From Alphaproteobacteria bacterium (GTDB lineage: Bacteria; Pseudomonadota; Alphaproteobacteria; MPNO01; UBA2964), in NCBI GenBank assembly GCA_009377375.1, contig WHUE01000018.1, forward strand, positions 1-50,367: a stretch of DNA of 50,367 bases, given 5' to 3'. The translations under genes and the position numbers were made by a program. Of the stretch, positions 32,969 through 40,936 are shown piece after piece. Under the pieces are notes generated by a model that was not told the DNA's origin, ran no database searches, and saw only the letters and a list, made by a program, of their open reading frames with translations. Numbering within the stretch: position 1 is the first letter of the stretch; every line of letters begins with the position of its first letter.

Positions 32969-33951
32969 ATCTCGAACCTCACCATCTTCGCCATGACGGC
33001 GACGCCGACGACGAGACTGCCGAGTCCCGCCGCGATCATCATGATGCCGCGCGGATCGGTGAACAGGGTGAAGACGTAACCGGGATTCAGCAGGGCCATG
33101 ATCGCGAACATCAGGAACGGCAGCGAGCCGAGGATCAGTGCGCTCGCCCGCGCTTCCGACGACATCGCCTTGATCTTGAGCTGCATCTGCCGGCGGCGGC
33201 GCAGCAGGTCGGACAGGTTCTCCAGTGTTTCGGCCAGGTTGCCGCCGGTCTCGCGCTGCACCGAAAGGCTGACGACGAAGAACCGGAACTCGGGCGTGTC
33301 CACCCGCTCGGCCGCTGCCCAGAGCGCGTCTTCCAGCGCCTGGCCGATGCGGACGCGCTCCGCCACCGTGCGGAACTCGGCGGCTACGGGATCGCGCATC
33401 TCGGCGCCGACCGCGCGAATGGATTCCGGCACCGGGAGCCCGGATTTCACGCCACGCACGATCAGGTCGATGGCGTCGGGGAACTGGGCGGTGAAGAGCT
33501 TCAGCCGCCGCGCGATCAGCCTGTTCACGACCAGATGCGGCAGCAGCAGCGCCTCCGCCGCGCCGGCGAGGATGGCGATGCGCGGCGGTATTCCGCCCCA
33601 GTGCGCGCCGGCATAGGCGAGGATAGCCCACAGCACGGCGCAGCCGAGCACATACTCGCCGAGTCCGATCTTCAGCCCGGTGCGCGCCAGCCGGGCGCGA
33701 AGCGCGGCGGGGCGGGGCAGCCAGCGCCTGATAGCTTCGTCCAGCCCCGGGATGACGCTGCGGCGCTCGACGATGCGCAGGCTGGGAGCGCCGTGGCGGT
33801 CGACCGGCGCTGTCTTGTCCCGGCCGACCCGGGACAGCCTGCGACCCAGCCGCGAACGGCGGCGGCCGCTCGCAAGACGGGTGAGGAGTCCCAGAAGCAG
33901 CCCCGCGGCGATCGCCGCGGCGAACGAGACCAGCGTGGTGAACGGGATCAC
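32965..33951 (-). CDS. tadB: Tad inner-membrane platform protein TadB
   Basis: 328 aa T2SF-domain protein. Signature QFPDAIDLIVRGVKSGLPVPESIRAVG near 163-190 and SVQRETGGNLAETLENLSDLLRRRRQM near 245, with membrane helices at the N-terminus (FTTLVSFAAAIAAGLLLGLL), middle and C-terminal end. The start is a GTG at 33949-33951 overlapping the stop of cpaF (GTGA, 4 nt), which continues the coupling seen through the operon. Paralogue and partner of TadC. Confidence 0.9.
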   Translation of the reverse strand: MIPFTTLVSFAAAIAAGLLLGLLTRLASGRRRSRLGRRLSRVGRDKTAPVDRHGAPSLRIVERRSVIPGLDEAIRRWLPRPAALRARLARTGLKIGLGEYVLGCAVLWAILAYAGAHWGGIPPRIAILAGAAEALLLPHLVVNRLIARRLKLFTAQFPDAIDLIVRGVKSGLPVPESIRAVGAEMRDPVAAEFRTVAERVRIGQALEDALWAAAERVDTPEFRFFVVSLSVQRETGGNLAETLENLSDLLRRRRQMQLKIKAMSSEARASALILGSLPFLMFAIMALLNPGYVFTLFTDPRGIMMIAAGLGSLVVGVAVMAKMVRFEI

Positions 33952-35645
33952 GACGGCTGCACCGCCTGAAGCAGCGCCCGCTCGAGGCCGAAATAGGCGG
34001 CCTTGGGCGCGAAGGCGGGCCGCAGCCCGGCCGGCTCGAACGTGCCGCGGAGGGTGCCGCCCGCTTCCTCGCCCTCGAAGCGATAGGAGAACAGCTCCTG
34101 GGTGACGATCACGTCGTCTTCCATCCCGGTCACCTCGGTCACCGAGACGACGCGTCGTATCCCGTCGCGCATGCGGCTGACCTGCACGATCAGGTCCAGC
34201 GCCGCCGCGATCTGGGTGCGCACCGCCTTGGTCGGGAGGTTGATGCCGGCCATGCCGATCATGTTCTCCAGCCGGGTCAGCGCCTCGCGCGGGCGGTTCG
34301 CATGCACGGTGCACATGGAGCCTTCGTGACCGGTATTCATGGCCTGGAGCATGTCCACCGCCTCGCTGCCGCGCACCTCGCCCAGGATGATGCGGTCGGG
34401 TCGCATGCGCAGCGCATTCTTAAGCAGGTCGCGCATCGTGATCTCGCCGTCGCCTTCGAGGTTCGCGACGCGGGTCTCGAGCCGCACGACGTGGGGCTGC
34501 TGAAGCTGCAGCTCGGCGGCGTCCTCGATGGTGACGATGCGCTCGCCGGGATCGATGAGCTGCGACAGCGCATTCAGCAGGGTCGTCTTGCCAGAGCCCG
34601 TGCCGCCGGAGATCAGGATGTTCAACTGGCTTCGCGCGGCGATCTTGAGCACCGAGGCCATCGACGGCGACAGGTTCTGCTGGCGCGCCATGACGTCCAG
34701 CGTGATCGACTGCTTGGCGAACTTGCGGATGGAGATCGACGGGCCGTCGATGGCCAGCGGGGGTATGACGATGTTGACGCGGCTTCCGTCGGCGAGGCGC
34801 GCGTCCACCATCGGCGACGATTCGTCGATGCGGCGGCCGATCCGGGTGACGATCCGCGTGGCCACGTTCAGCACGTGTCGGTCGTCGCGGAACCGCACGC
34901 TGGTCATTTCCAGCTTGCCCTTGCGCTCGACATAGACCTGGTGCGGTCCGTTCACCATGATGTCGGTCACGCTGTCGTCGGCCAGAAGGGGTTCCAGCGG
35001 GCCGAGCCCGAGCATGTCGTTGATCAGCCGCGTGACGAGATCGCGCTGTTCGGCGAGGTTCAGCCGCAGGCGCTCCTCGAACAGAATCTCGGCGACGATC
35101 TCGCCCACCTGACGCGCCAGCTCCGGGCGCTCCATGGAGGACGCGGCGGAAATGTCGATGCGTTCCATCAGGACCGGCAGCACACGCTCCTTCGCTCGGT
35201 CGATCGGGCTGACGGTTGCGTTCCCGTTCGTCATCTCCGCCAGCAGGCAGGCGTCGTCGTAAGGATTGTTCTGCCTCAGCACCAGGGGAAGCCCTTCGGC
35301 CTCGAAGGCATCCGCGAGACGTTCGGCCTGCTCGGCGGCTTCCGGCAGGATGCGGTTCGGTTCGTCAGGTCCTTCCTCGAGGAGCTCGTTGACCAGCCGG
35401 GTGACGAGGTCGCGGGTCTCGATGCGCATCAGGGCCAGGTTCTCGCGGTCTTGCGCCTCGTCGACGATGCTGCGGACGGCGCTGGCGATATCGCGGCGCG
35501 GCAGCCGGCTCGCGGCTGCCGGATCGAGGCGGTCGCGCACCATCGGCGCGCAGACATCGTAAAGCCGCACGGCGCCGCTTACCGGCGCGGCATCGCGGCG
35601 GCGCCCAACGCGGGCGAGGCGCGGGTCAGTTTCGACGGAACGCAT
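33948..35645 (-). CDS. cpaF: Tad pilus ATPase CpaF/TadA with duplicated N-terminal domain
   Basis: 565 aa, longer than the usual 450-500. The C-terminal secretion ATPase is complete: Walker [10 protein letters not shown] at 347-355, Asp box [10 protein letters not shown], Walker [16 protein letters not shown], and a His box with [13 protein letters not shown]. The extra length is a second N-terminal helical unit: residues 39-96 align without gaps to 162-219, about 28 of 58 identical, both ending RDLVTRL(V/I)N...GPxEP. It powers Flp pilus polymerisation and, in some species, retraction. The start (35643-35645) overlaps the cpaE end by 20 nt. It is followed by tadB with a 4-nt overlap. Confidence 0.93.
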   Translation of the reverse strand: MRSVETDPRLARVGRRRDAAPVSGAVRLYDVCAPMVRDRLDPAAASRLPRRDIASAVRSIVDEAQDRENLALMRIETRDLVTRLVNELLEEGPDEPNRILPEAAEQAERLADAFEAEGLPLVLRQNNPYDDACLLAEMTNGNATVSPIDRAKERVLPVLMERIDISAASSMERPELARQVGEIVAEILFEERLRLNLAEQRDLVTRLINDMLGLGPLEPLLADDSVTDIMVNGPHQVYVERKGKLEMTSVRFRDDRHVLNVATRIVTRIGRRIDESSPMVDARLADGSRVNIVIPPLAIDGPSISIRKFAKQSITLDVMARQQNLSPSMASVLKIAARSQLNILISGGTGSGKTTLLNALSQLIDPGERIVTIEDAAELQLQQPHVVRLETRVANLEGDGEITMRDLLKNALRMRPDRIILGEVRGSEAVDMLQAMNTGHEGSMCTVHANRPREALTRLENMIGMAGINLPTKAVRTQIAAALDLIVQVSRMRDGIRRVVSVTEVTGMEDDVIVTQELFSYRFEGEEAGGTLRGTFEPAGLRPAFAPKAAYFGLERALLQAVQPS

Positions 35646-36867
35646 GGTGAATAAGGCCTTTGAGGGTTTTGCGGCGGCTTTCCGGATGAAGGCCGGTCAG
35701 AGCCTCGGCGGCGACGCCGATGGCGCGGGCGAGCGGCGCGTTCGCCGCTATTTCCGCGAGCGCCTTGCCGTCGCGCCCGGCGAGCGCCAGCGATTTGGCG
35801 TCCCACGGGAGGGCGTGGGCGATACGGCGGCCGACGCCGCGCTCGAATTCGGGGGCGGCGATCTCTCCCTTGCCGCGCTCGACCTGCTTGCCGGCAATCA
35901 GGGCGATGGCGTCATCCTCCAATGCGTCGGACAGGCGTTCGCACATGCGCACGGTGTCCCGAATGCCGGCCAGCGACAGCTCGGTGACGATGGCGACGGT
36001 GTCGGCCCGGCGCAGAATGGCGGGATCCGCCGCGGCCGTATGGCGCGGCACGTCGAGCACCACGGTGTCTATGCCTTCCGCCGTCCCGGCGATTTCCTCG
36101 ACCAGCCGGTCGATGGCGCGCGCGGTGACGGCGACGGGACGGTCCAGCGGCTCTTCCGCGCCCAGCACCCAGAGCCCGTCCCGCGCCGGCACCAGGGCGC
36201 CGGCGATGAACAGGCTGTCGATGCGGTCCGGGTTCTCGAGAATCTCGCGCATCCCGTTGCTGGGATCGAGGTCCAGCGAGAGAGACGAGCGGCCGAACTG
36301 CACGTCGAGATCGACCAGAGCGACCCGGCGGCCGCAACTCGCCGCCAGATGCCAGGCGGCGTTCACCGCGAAGGTGCTCGCACCCGCGCCGCTGGCCGCG
36401 CCGGTGACAGCGAGCACCCGGGTCTGGTCCGACGGCGTTTCCGGTGCGGAGGGTATGCGGCGCGCGGCCGAATCCAGCGCCGCGCCCAGCGCATCGGCGG
36501 TCAGCGGGAGGACGAGGTAATCCGCCGCCCCCGCCGCGGTGAGGCCGCGATAGAGTGCCACGTCGTTTGCCGTACCCAGCGCGATGATCCGGGTCGCCTT
36601 GCCGCAGCGTTCGGACAGCGCACGAATGTCGCCGGCAGGATCGGGGGATGCGGCGATGCCGACGATCAGAACCTCGGGAGGGCCGTTGCGTTCCAGCCGG
36701 TCGAAGGCCGTATTCATGCCGCCGGAGGAGATCAGCGGCGCGCCGGTGCGGGGCGGAGCGGCGGCGCGGACCGCTTCGGCCCCGTCCGGATCGTCCAGAC
36801 AGGCCCAGACCGCGGCGTCGCGCGAGGCGCCGAGCGCCGGTTCGGCGATGGCGAGCGCAGCCGTCAT
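35626..36867 (-). CDS. cpaE: Tad pilus localisation ATPase CpaE/TadZ
   Basis: 413 aa. The N-terminal receiver-like domain (about 40-140, LIVGIAASPDPAGDIRALSERC) lacks clear phosphorylation residues. The C-terminal MinD/ParA-type domain has the divergent P-loop GAASGAGASTFAVNAAWHLA near 157, VALVDLDVQFGRSSLSLDLD near 186 and LDVPRH. TadZ proteins mark the pole and recruit the Tad apparatus. It sits between cpaD and cpaF and overlaps cpaD by 4 nt. Confidence 0.92.
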   Translation of the reverse strand: MTAALAIAEPALGASRDAAVWACLDDPDGAEAVRAAAPPRTGAPLISSGGMNTAFDRLERNGPPEVLIVGIAASPDPAGDIRALSERCGKATRIIALGTANDVALYRGLTAAGAADYLVLPLTADALGAALDSAARRIPSAPETPSDQTRVLAVTGAASGAGASTFAVNAAWHLAASCGRRVALVDLDVQFGRSSLSLDLDPSNGMREILENPDRIDSLFIAGALVPARDGLWVLGAEEPLDRPVAVTARAIDRLVEEIAGTAEGIDTVVLDVPRHTAAADPAILRRADTVAIVTELSLAGIRDTVRMCERLSDALEDDAIALIAGKQVERGKGEIAAPEFERGVGRRIAHALPWDAKSLALAGRDGKALAEIAANAPLARAIGVAAEALTGLHPESRRKTLKGLIHHAFRRN

Positions 36868-37577
36868 TGTCCCGCTCCCTTGACGCCGCTCTGTATGACC
36901 AGCGGGGTGAGCGCGGGGGTCGCCTCCTGGGCCTCGCCCTTGCGGTAGGCCTCGATGCCGCCGGCGAGAGCCTCGCCGTCCGCCGGGCCGGGCGCGCGTC
37001 CGTGCACCAGCGTGCCGGGGTCGACGACCATCCGGACGAGGTTGGTAGCCGTGGCGCAGCCGAAATTGGAGGAGGCGACGTTTGCCGAGTCGCCGTCGGC
37101 GGGCTTCGACCAGTCCGGACAGCGCGGCGCGCTGGCGACATAACGGCCGACCGTGACCGTCACGCCGCCTGCGGCTGGGCCGTCGGCCGCCGGTGCCAGG
37201 ACCGGAGCCAGCCCCGCGTTGCGCAGCCGCGCCAGAACCGAGGTCTCGCGCCGGATGGCCAGGCGCGTATCCGTATCACGGGTGCCCTGCACCGTGACGC
37301 GGGTCGACGGGGCCGCGGAGTCAGCCAGGCGTCGGATGAAACGTGCCAGCCGTGCCGCCTCGTCCTCTGTCATTCCCGGCGCGCCGGGATCGAAGGCGAC
37401 GCGATGATGAAACGTCACCCAGTCGACGCGCGGCGATTTCGGCGACTCGGCCGGTGTCCAGTGCTCCGTTGCCGGGGCGCAGGCGCCCAGCCCGATTATG
37501 GCAGCGGCGAGCATGGTCAGCCGCCGCTTTACGCGGCGACCGCGGTTGCGAACGAAGATGCGCTTTCTTTCTCGCAT
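36864..37577 (-). CDS. cpaD: Tad pilus lipoprotein CpaD
   Basis: 237 aa. A basic N-terminus (RERKRIFVRNRGRRVKRR) leads to a lipoprotein signal with lipobox GLGAC, then the CpaD hallmark ASSNFGCATATNLVRMVVDP and HGR near the C-terminus. CpaD is a periplasmic/outer-membrane lipoprotein that supports the secretin. I choose the ATG at 37575-37577 because GGAAG lies before it; an alternative ATG at 37602-37604 adds nine residues and overlaps the cpaC stop. Confidence 0.9.
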   Translation of the reverse strand: MRERKRIFVRNRGRRVKRRLTMLAAAIIGLGACAPATEHWTPAESPKSPRVDWVTFHHRVAFDPGAPGMTEDEAARLARFIRRLADSAAPSTRVTVQGTRDTDTRLAIRRETSVLARLRNAGLAPVLAPAADGPAAGGVTVTVGRYVASAPRCPDWSKPADGDSANVASSNFGCATATNLVRMVVDPGTLVHGRAPGPADGEALAGGIEAYRKGEAQEATPALTPLVIQSGVKGAGQ

Positions 37578-37603
37578 GGCTTTTCTTCCTTCCTGGGATC
37601 GCA

Positions 37604-38968
37604 TCAGTCGAGGATGAATCCGGCGACGCCGGGCGGCGCGCGGCGGCCTCGTGCGGCGGTCGGCTTGTATTCGCGGCCGTGCAGGACGCGGTCGGTGTCG
37701 GACGGCGGCACCAGCCCGTCGGTCGGCGCGGCCAGCATCGACGCGCTGACCGGGCGCACGATGTAGGGGGTGACGATGATGACCAGCTCGGTTTCCTCGC
37801 GCCGGAAGCTGTCGGACCGGAACAGCGTGCCCAGAACCGGTACGTCGCCAAGACCGGGAAATTTGCGGATGTCGTGGGTCATGTTGTTCTGCAGCAGGCC
37901 GGCGATGGCGAAGCTCTGCCCGCCGCCCAGCTCGACCGTCGTCTCGGCGCGCCGCGTGGTGAGGGAGGGGACGGTAAAGCCCTGGAGCTCGACAGCACCG
38001 GTGTTGGACAGCTGGCTGACTTCGGGCTTCACCTTCAGGCTGATGCGGTCCCGCCCGACGATGGTCGGCGTGAAGGCCAGCGAGACGCCGAACTCCTTGA
38101 ACTGGATGATGATGCGATCCTCGCCTTCCGGCACCAGCATGGGGAACTCGCCGCCGGCGAGGAAGGTCGCGGTCTTGCCGGAAAGGGCGGTCAGGTTGGG
38201 TTCGGCAAGAATCTTGATCATGCCTTCGTTGTCGAGCGCGTCGATCAGCCCGTTGATGTCCCAGTTGCCGCGCGCGATCTGCCCGAACAGGCTGTCGGTG
38301 CCGTTGTTCCGCACCAGAACGCCGCCCGCCGTCGCGACGGGGTTGACGCCGGTCGCCAGACCGAAGGCGAAGCGGCTGGTGCTGAAGACGGCGTCCCAGT
38401 TGATGCCGAACTGCTTGAGCACGTCGCGCGACACCTCCGCCACGCGGACGCGGAGATGCACCTGCGAGGGAGCTGCGACGCCGAGATTCATGACCAGACG
38501 GTTCTTGTCGACGACCATGTGCGTGGCGACCCGCCGCACCGTCTCGGCGTCGGTTGCCGTCTGGACGGTGCCGCTGACCACCAGCGAGGAATCGATCGAC
38601 CGCATGCTGAGAGCGGCGTCCGGCAGCAGCGACGCCAGCGCGGCGCTGAGACGGGTGAGGTTGTGGCTGACCGCGATCGGCCGCGAGGCCAGAATCCTGT
38701 CGTTGGCGTCCACGGCGAACAGTGTGGTCTCACCCGGCTGCTTGCCGTGGACATAGACCAGCCGCGGCGACTTCACCTGCACGTCGGCGATCTCCGGGTC
38801 GGCGATGAAGACGGTCGTTGCCGCGCTGTCCAGCCGCAGCAGCACGCCCTTGCCGGCCTCGATCGCCATGGACTCGTCGGTCGGCGCGACGACCTCCGAT
38901 GCGCGAGCGGGCAGAGCGTTGGCTGCTGAAGCCAGCGCTGCGGCAAGGAAGACGGCGCGGAACATCAT
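37604..38968 (-). CDS. cpaC: Tad outer-membrane secretin CpaC/RcpA
   Basis: 454 aa. A signal peptide (ending LPARA) and a short N-terminal pilus-secretin domain (GKGVLLRLDSAATTVFIADPEIADVQ) are followed by a BON-like segment and the secretin core: DNEGMIKILAEPNLTALSGKTATFLAGGEFP (split between 255 and 290) and the terminal VPVLGTLFRSDSFRREETELVI. It forms the outer-membrane channel for the Flp pilus. Coupled to cpaB by a 4-nt overlap and 1 nt from the alternative start of cpaD. Confidence 0.94.
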   Translation of the reverse strand: MMFRAVFLAAALASAANALPARASEVVAPTDESMAIEAGKGVLLRLDSAATTVFIADPEIADVQVKSPRLVYVHGKQPGETTLFAVDANDRILASRPIAVSHNLTRLSAALASLLPDAALSMRSIDSSLVVSGTVQTATDAETVRRVATHMVVDKNRLVMNLGVAAPSQVHLRVRVAEVSRDVLKQFGINWDAVFSTSRFAFGLATGVNPVATAGGVLVRNNGTDSLFGQIARGNWDINGLIDALDNEGMIKILAEPNLTALSGKTATFLAGGEFPMLVPEGEDRIIIQFKEFGVSLAFTPTIVGRDRISLKVKPEVSQLSNTGAVELQGFTVPSLTTRRAETTVELGGGQSFAIAGLLQNNMTHDIRKFPGLGDVPVLGTLFRSDSFRREETELVIIVTPYIVRPVSASMLAAPTDGLVPPSDTDRVLHGREYKPTAARGRRAPPGVAGFILD

Positions 38969-39822
38969 TTGAGCGCTCCCAGAAGGCCGCCGCTGCGGGC
39001 GGATTGTCCGCGCAGGACCTGGACGACCTGTTCCGTGCTCTGCTGCGGGCGGCGCAGCATCCGGCTGATGTCGGTATCGCGGGTGAGGGTCATGGCGGCC
39101 GCTTGCGGCGCCGCGCCATCCACGACGAGGCTGCGCAGGCTGAGCGATATCTTGCCGAGCTCCACCGCCAGCGCGACCACTTCCGCCTGGCGGGAGGTAA
39201 CCTCCAGCGTGGCGGTCTTGGCCACCATCGCCTGGCCCTTCTCGTCATGGGTCTTCTGGCCGATGGCGATGACCCGCAGGTCGCTCAGAACCGTTTCGGA
39301 GCCGCGGCGCAGCACGCGCTCGTTCTCGGCACCGACCTTCTCGTTCATCTGGTGGGTAACGATCAGGTCGACGCGGTCGCCTGGCAGCACCAGCCCCGAC
39401 ACACCGGTGTCGGCCTTGAGCGGCACGGAAACGGCGCGCATGCCCGGCGTCAGCACGGCGGCGAGAAACCCGCCCTCGCCGGGCTTCACCACGCGTTCGG
39501 CGGTCAGCGGTTCGCCGGTGGCGAGGCCGCGGCGGACGACGCTGCCGGTGAAATCGGCGGGTGTCTTGCTGCCTTTGAGCGCGTAGGCGGGGATCAGCCC
39601 GCCGCGCGGCCAGGCGCGCCACTCAAGATGGCCGGGCTGCAGGATGGTGCCCGCGCCGAGCGGCTTCCTGGCTACCAGGATTTCGAGCTCGGGGGCGGCG
39701 GCCGGCGCAGGCTGTCCCGCCATGTGCGCGCGCTGCCGATCCAGCCAGCCGTTGACCAGCCACCCGGTAAGGGCGGCGCAGGACAGCGCGGCGACGGCAA
39801 GAAGAAGGGTACGGAAGTTCAT
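38965..39822 (-). CDS. cpaB: Tad pilus protein CpaB/RcpC
   Basis: 285 aa. N-terminal membrane helix (LLLAVAALSCAALTGWLVNGWL), then a SAF-type domain: VARKPLGAGTILQPGHLEW near 50-68 and the conserved MRAVSVPLKADTGVSGLVLPGDRVDLIVT near 127-155. CpaB/RcpC is a periplasmic partner of the secretin, with SAF folds suspected to bind peptidoglycan or polysaccharide. It lies 15 nt after cpaA and overlaps cpaC by 4 nt. Confidence 0.92.
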   Translation of the reverse strand: MNFRTLLLAVAALSCAALTGWLVNGWLDRQRAHMAGQPAPAAAPELEILVARKPLGAGTILQPGHLEWRAWPRGGLIPAYALKGSKTPADFTGSVVRRGLATGEPLTAERVVKPGEGGFLAAVLTPGMRAVSVPLKADTGVSGLVLPGDRVDLIVTHQMNEKVGAENERVLRRGSETVLSDLRVIAIGQKTHDEKGQAMVAKTATLEVTSRQAEVVALAVELGKISLSLRSLVVDGAAPQAAAMTLTRDTDISRMLRRPQQSTEQVVQVLRGQSARSGGLLGALK

Positions 39823-39837
39823 GATCTGTTGTCCGGG

Positions 39838-40314
39838 TCAGCCGATTTGCATCAGCGCGGCGACGATCAGGCCGCCCGCTGCGATCGCAGCGCCGTAAGG
39901 AAGCGCGGCAGGGGCGGCCTGTGCGCCGTTCGCGGCGGCCAGCCGGCGGCGCAGGATATGACCGGCGGCGAGAATGCCGCCCGCCAGCGCGGTGCCGGCG
40001 AGAAAGACGAAGCCGAAGGCGGGCGACGCCCACAGCATGGCGGCGGCCATCAGCTTGACGTCGCCGCCGCCCATCCAGCCGCGCGAAAAGAAGACCGCGC
40101 CGATTGCGAAGACCAGCACCGCGGAAAGGACAGCCTGCATCCAGTCCACGCCCTGCGGAGCGGTCAGCACGAAGGCGGGGTAGAGCAGGACCACGGCCGC
40201 GGGAAGCCGGTTGGGAATGGTGTAGCTGCGGCAGTCGGTTATGCCCGCCCAGCAAACGATGCCGGCGAAGGTGGCGATGAGCCCGGAATGGGTAAATGCG
40301 GTAAGGGGGTCCAT
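39838..40314 (-). CDS. cpaA: Tad prepilin peptidase CpaA/TadV
   Basis: 158 aa, six or so membrane helices, lacking the methyltransferase domain of PilD-type enzymes as expected for Tad systems. The two catalytic aspartates are D27 (GITDCRSYTIPNRL) and D85 in the GGGD motif (GWMGGGDVKLMA). It cleaves the Flp prepilin and TadE/F pseudopilins at the inner membrane. It follows flp after 123 bp that contain a strong hairpin. Confidence 0.92.
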   Translation of the reverse strand: MDPLTAFTHSGLIATFAGIVCWAGITDCRSYTIPNRLPAAVVLLYPAFVLTAPQGVDWMQAVLSAVLVFAIGAVFFSRGWMGGGDVKLMAAAMLWASPAFGFVFLAGTALAGGILAAGHILRRRLAAANGAQAAPAALPYGAAIAAGGLIVAALMQIG

Positions 40315-40362
40315 GGAAATATCCGTTCGCGGAACCGACAGGCTTCTGCTTTCGTCCCGCCG

Positions 40363-40411
40363 CCGGAGGGCGAACGGGCGGCCCCAGCCGCGTCGTCCGT
40401 TCGCCCTCCGG
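40363..40411 (-). terminator. Long hairpin between flp and cpaA
   Basis: Perfect 15-bp arms CCGGAGGGCGAACGG (40363-40377) and CCGTTCGCCCTCCGG (40397-40411), with a nested 5-bp GCGGC/GCCGC stem (40378-40382/40387-40391) in the loop. It lies right after the pilin stop in the flp-cpaA direction. No U-tract follows, so it more likely stabilises the flp mRNA or partly terminates/processes it than acts as a full intrinsic terminator. Confidence 0.7.
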
Positions 40412-40437
40412 TTTCCCCCCGTTGGCGGAGCGCCGGA

Positions 40438-40620
40438 TCAGGGAGTGCCGACGGCGGTGTCGAGCTTGCCGGACACGGTGGTGAACATGTTCTCGAGCGA
40501 GGTGCCCATGTTCTCGAGCGCCACGACGGCGGCGACCGACACAAGGGCGGCGATCAGGCCGTACTCGATGGCGGTGGCGCCGGATTCGTCATTCATAAGG
40601 GTCTTGAAGAAGCTAAGCAT
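40438..40620 (-). CDS. flp: Flp/Fap pilin subunit
   Basis: 60-aa prepilin. Leader MLSFFKTLMNDESG is cleaved after Gly14; the mature protein starts ATAIEYGLIAALVSV with the Flp motif Glu-Tyr at positions 5 and 6 of the mature chain, followed by one hydrophobic helix and a short hydrophilic tail. It is the major structural subunit of the Tad pilus. CGGAGA precedes the ATG. First gene of the leftward tad operon; a CtrA-like site lies 51-65 bp upstream and a long hairpin follows the stop. Confidence 0.94.
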   Translation of the reverse strand: MLSFFKTLMNDESGATAIEYGLIAALVSVAAVVALENMGTSLENMFTTVSGKLDTAVGTP

Positions 40621-40936
40621 CGTCTGTCTCCGTTTATCGGGATCAACGGCGCCAATATTAGGTTGAAGATTTAACAACAGATTAAAGCAGAAAACTAACG
40701 TTCCCAATTTTATTGATAAATAAAGCGGATCTACAAAATAGACAAGGCATGTTGCCGATATTTATTGCATACTATGAATGATTATTATGTTAGTTTTATA
40801 TCAAAAATTCCATAAAATACACGATAAAATTACATGCAATATACGATTAAGTAGTGATAACAAGATAACGGCGCTTAACGAGTCGTTATACCGGATAAGA
40901 TAATATTCGATCCAACGTTACTCGTCGGAGGGTCGA
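40621..40936. promoter_or_regulatory. AT-rich divergent control region flp / tadG
   Basis: 316 bp without a gene, strikingly AT-rich between GC-rich coding regions (long runs of A/T from about 40660 to 40910). It holds the CtrA-like box, several TAACG/CGTTA pentamers including the palindrome TAACGA-G-TCGTTA (40876-40888), and an imperfect 12-bp direct repeat ATACACGATAAA (40817) / ATATACGATTAA (40839) with a 22-bp period. It should contain both divergent promoters; such DNA is also a typical target for MucR/H-NS-like silencers. Confidence 0.75.
40671..40685. promoter_or_regulatory. CtrA-like binding site in the flp promoter
   Basis: TTAA (40671-40674), seven bases, TTAA (40682-40685): an exact match to the alphaproteobacterial CtrA consensus TTAA-N7-TTAA, 51-65 bp before the pilin ATG. 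In Caulobacter the orthologous pilA gene is activated by CtrA. Confidence 0.65.
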
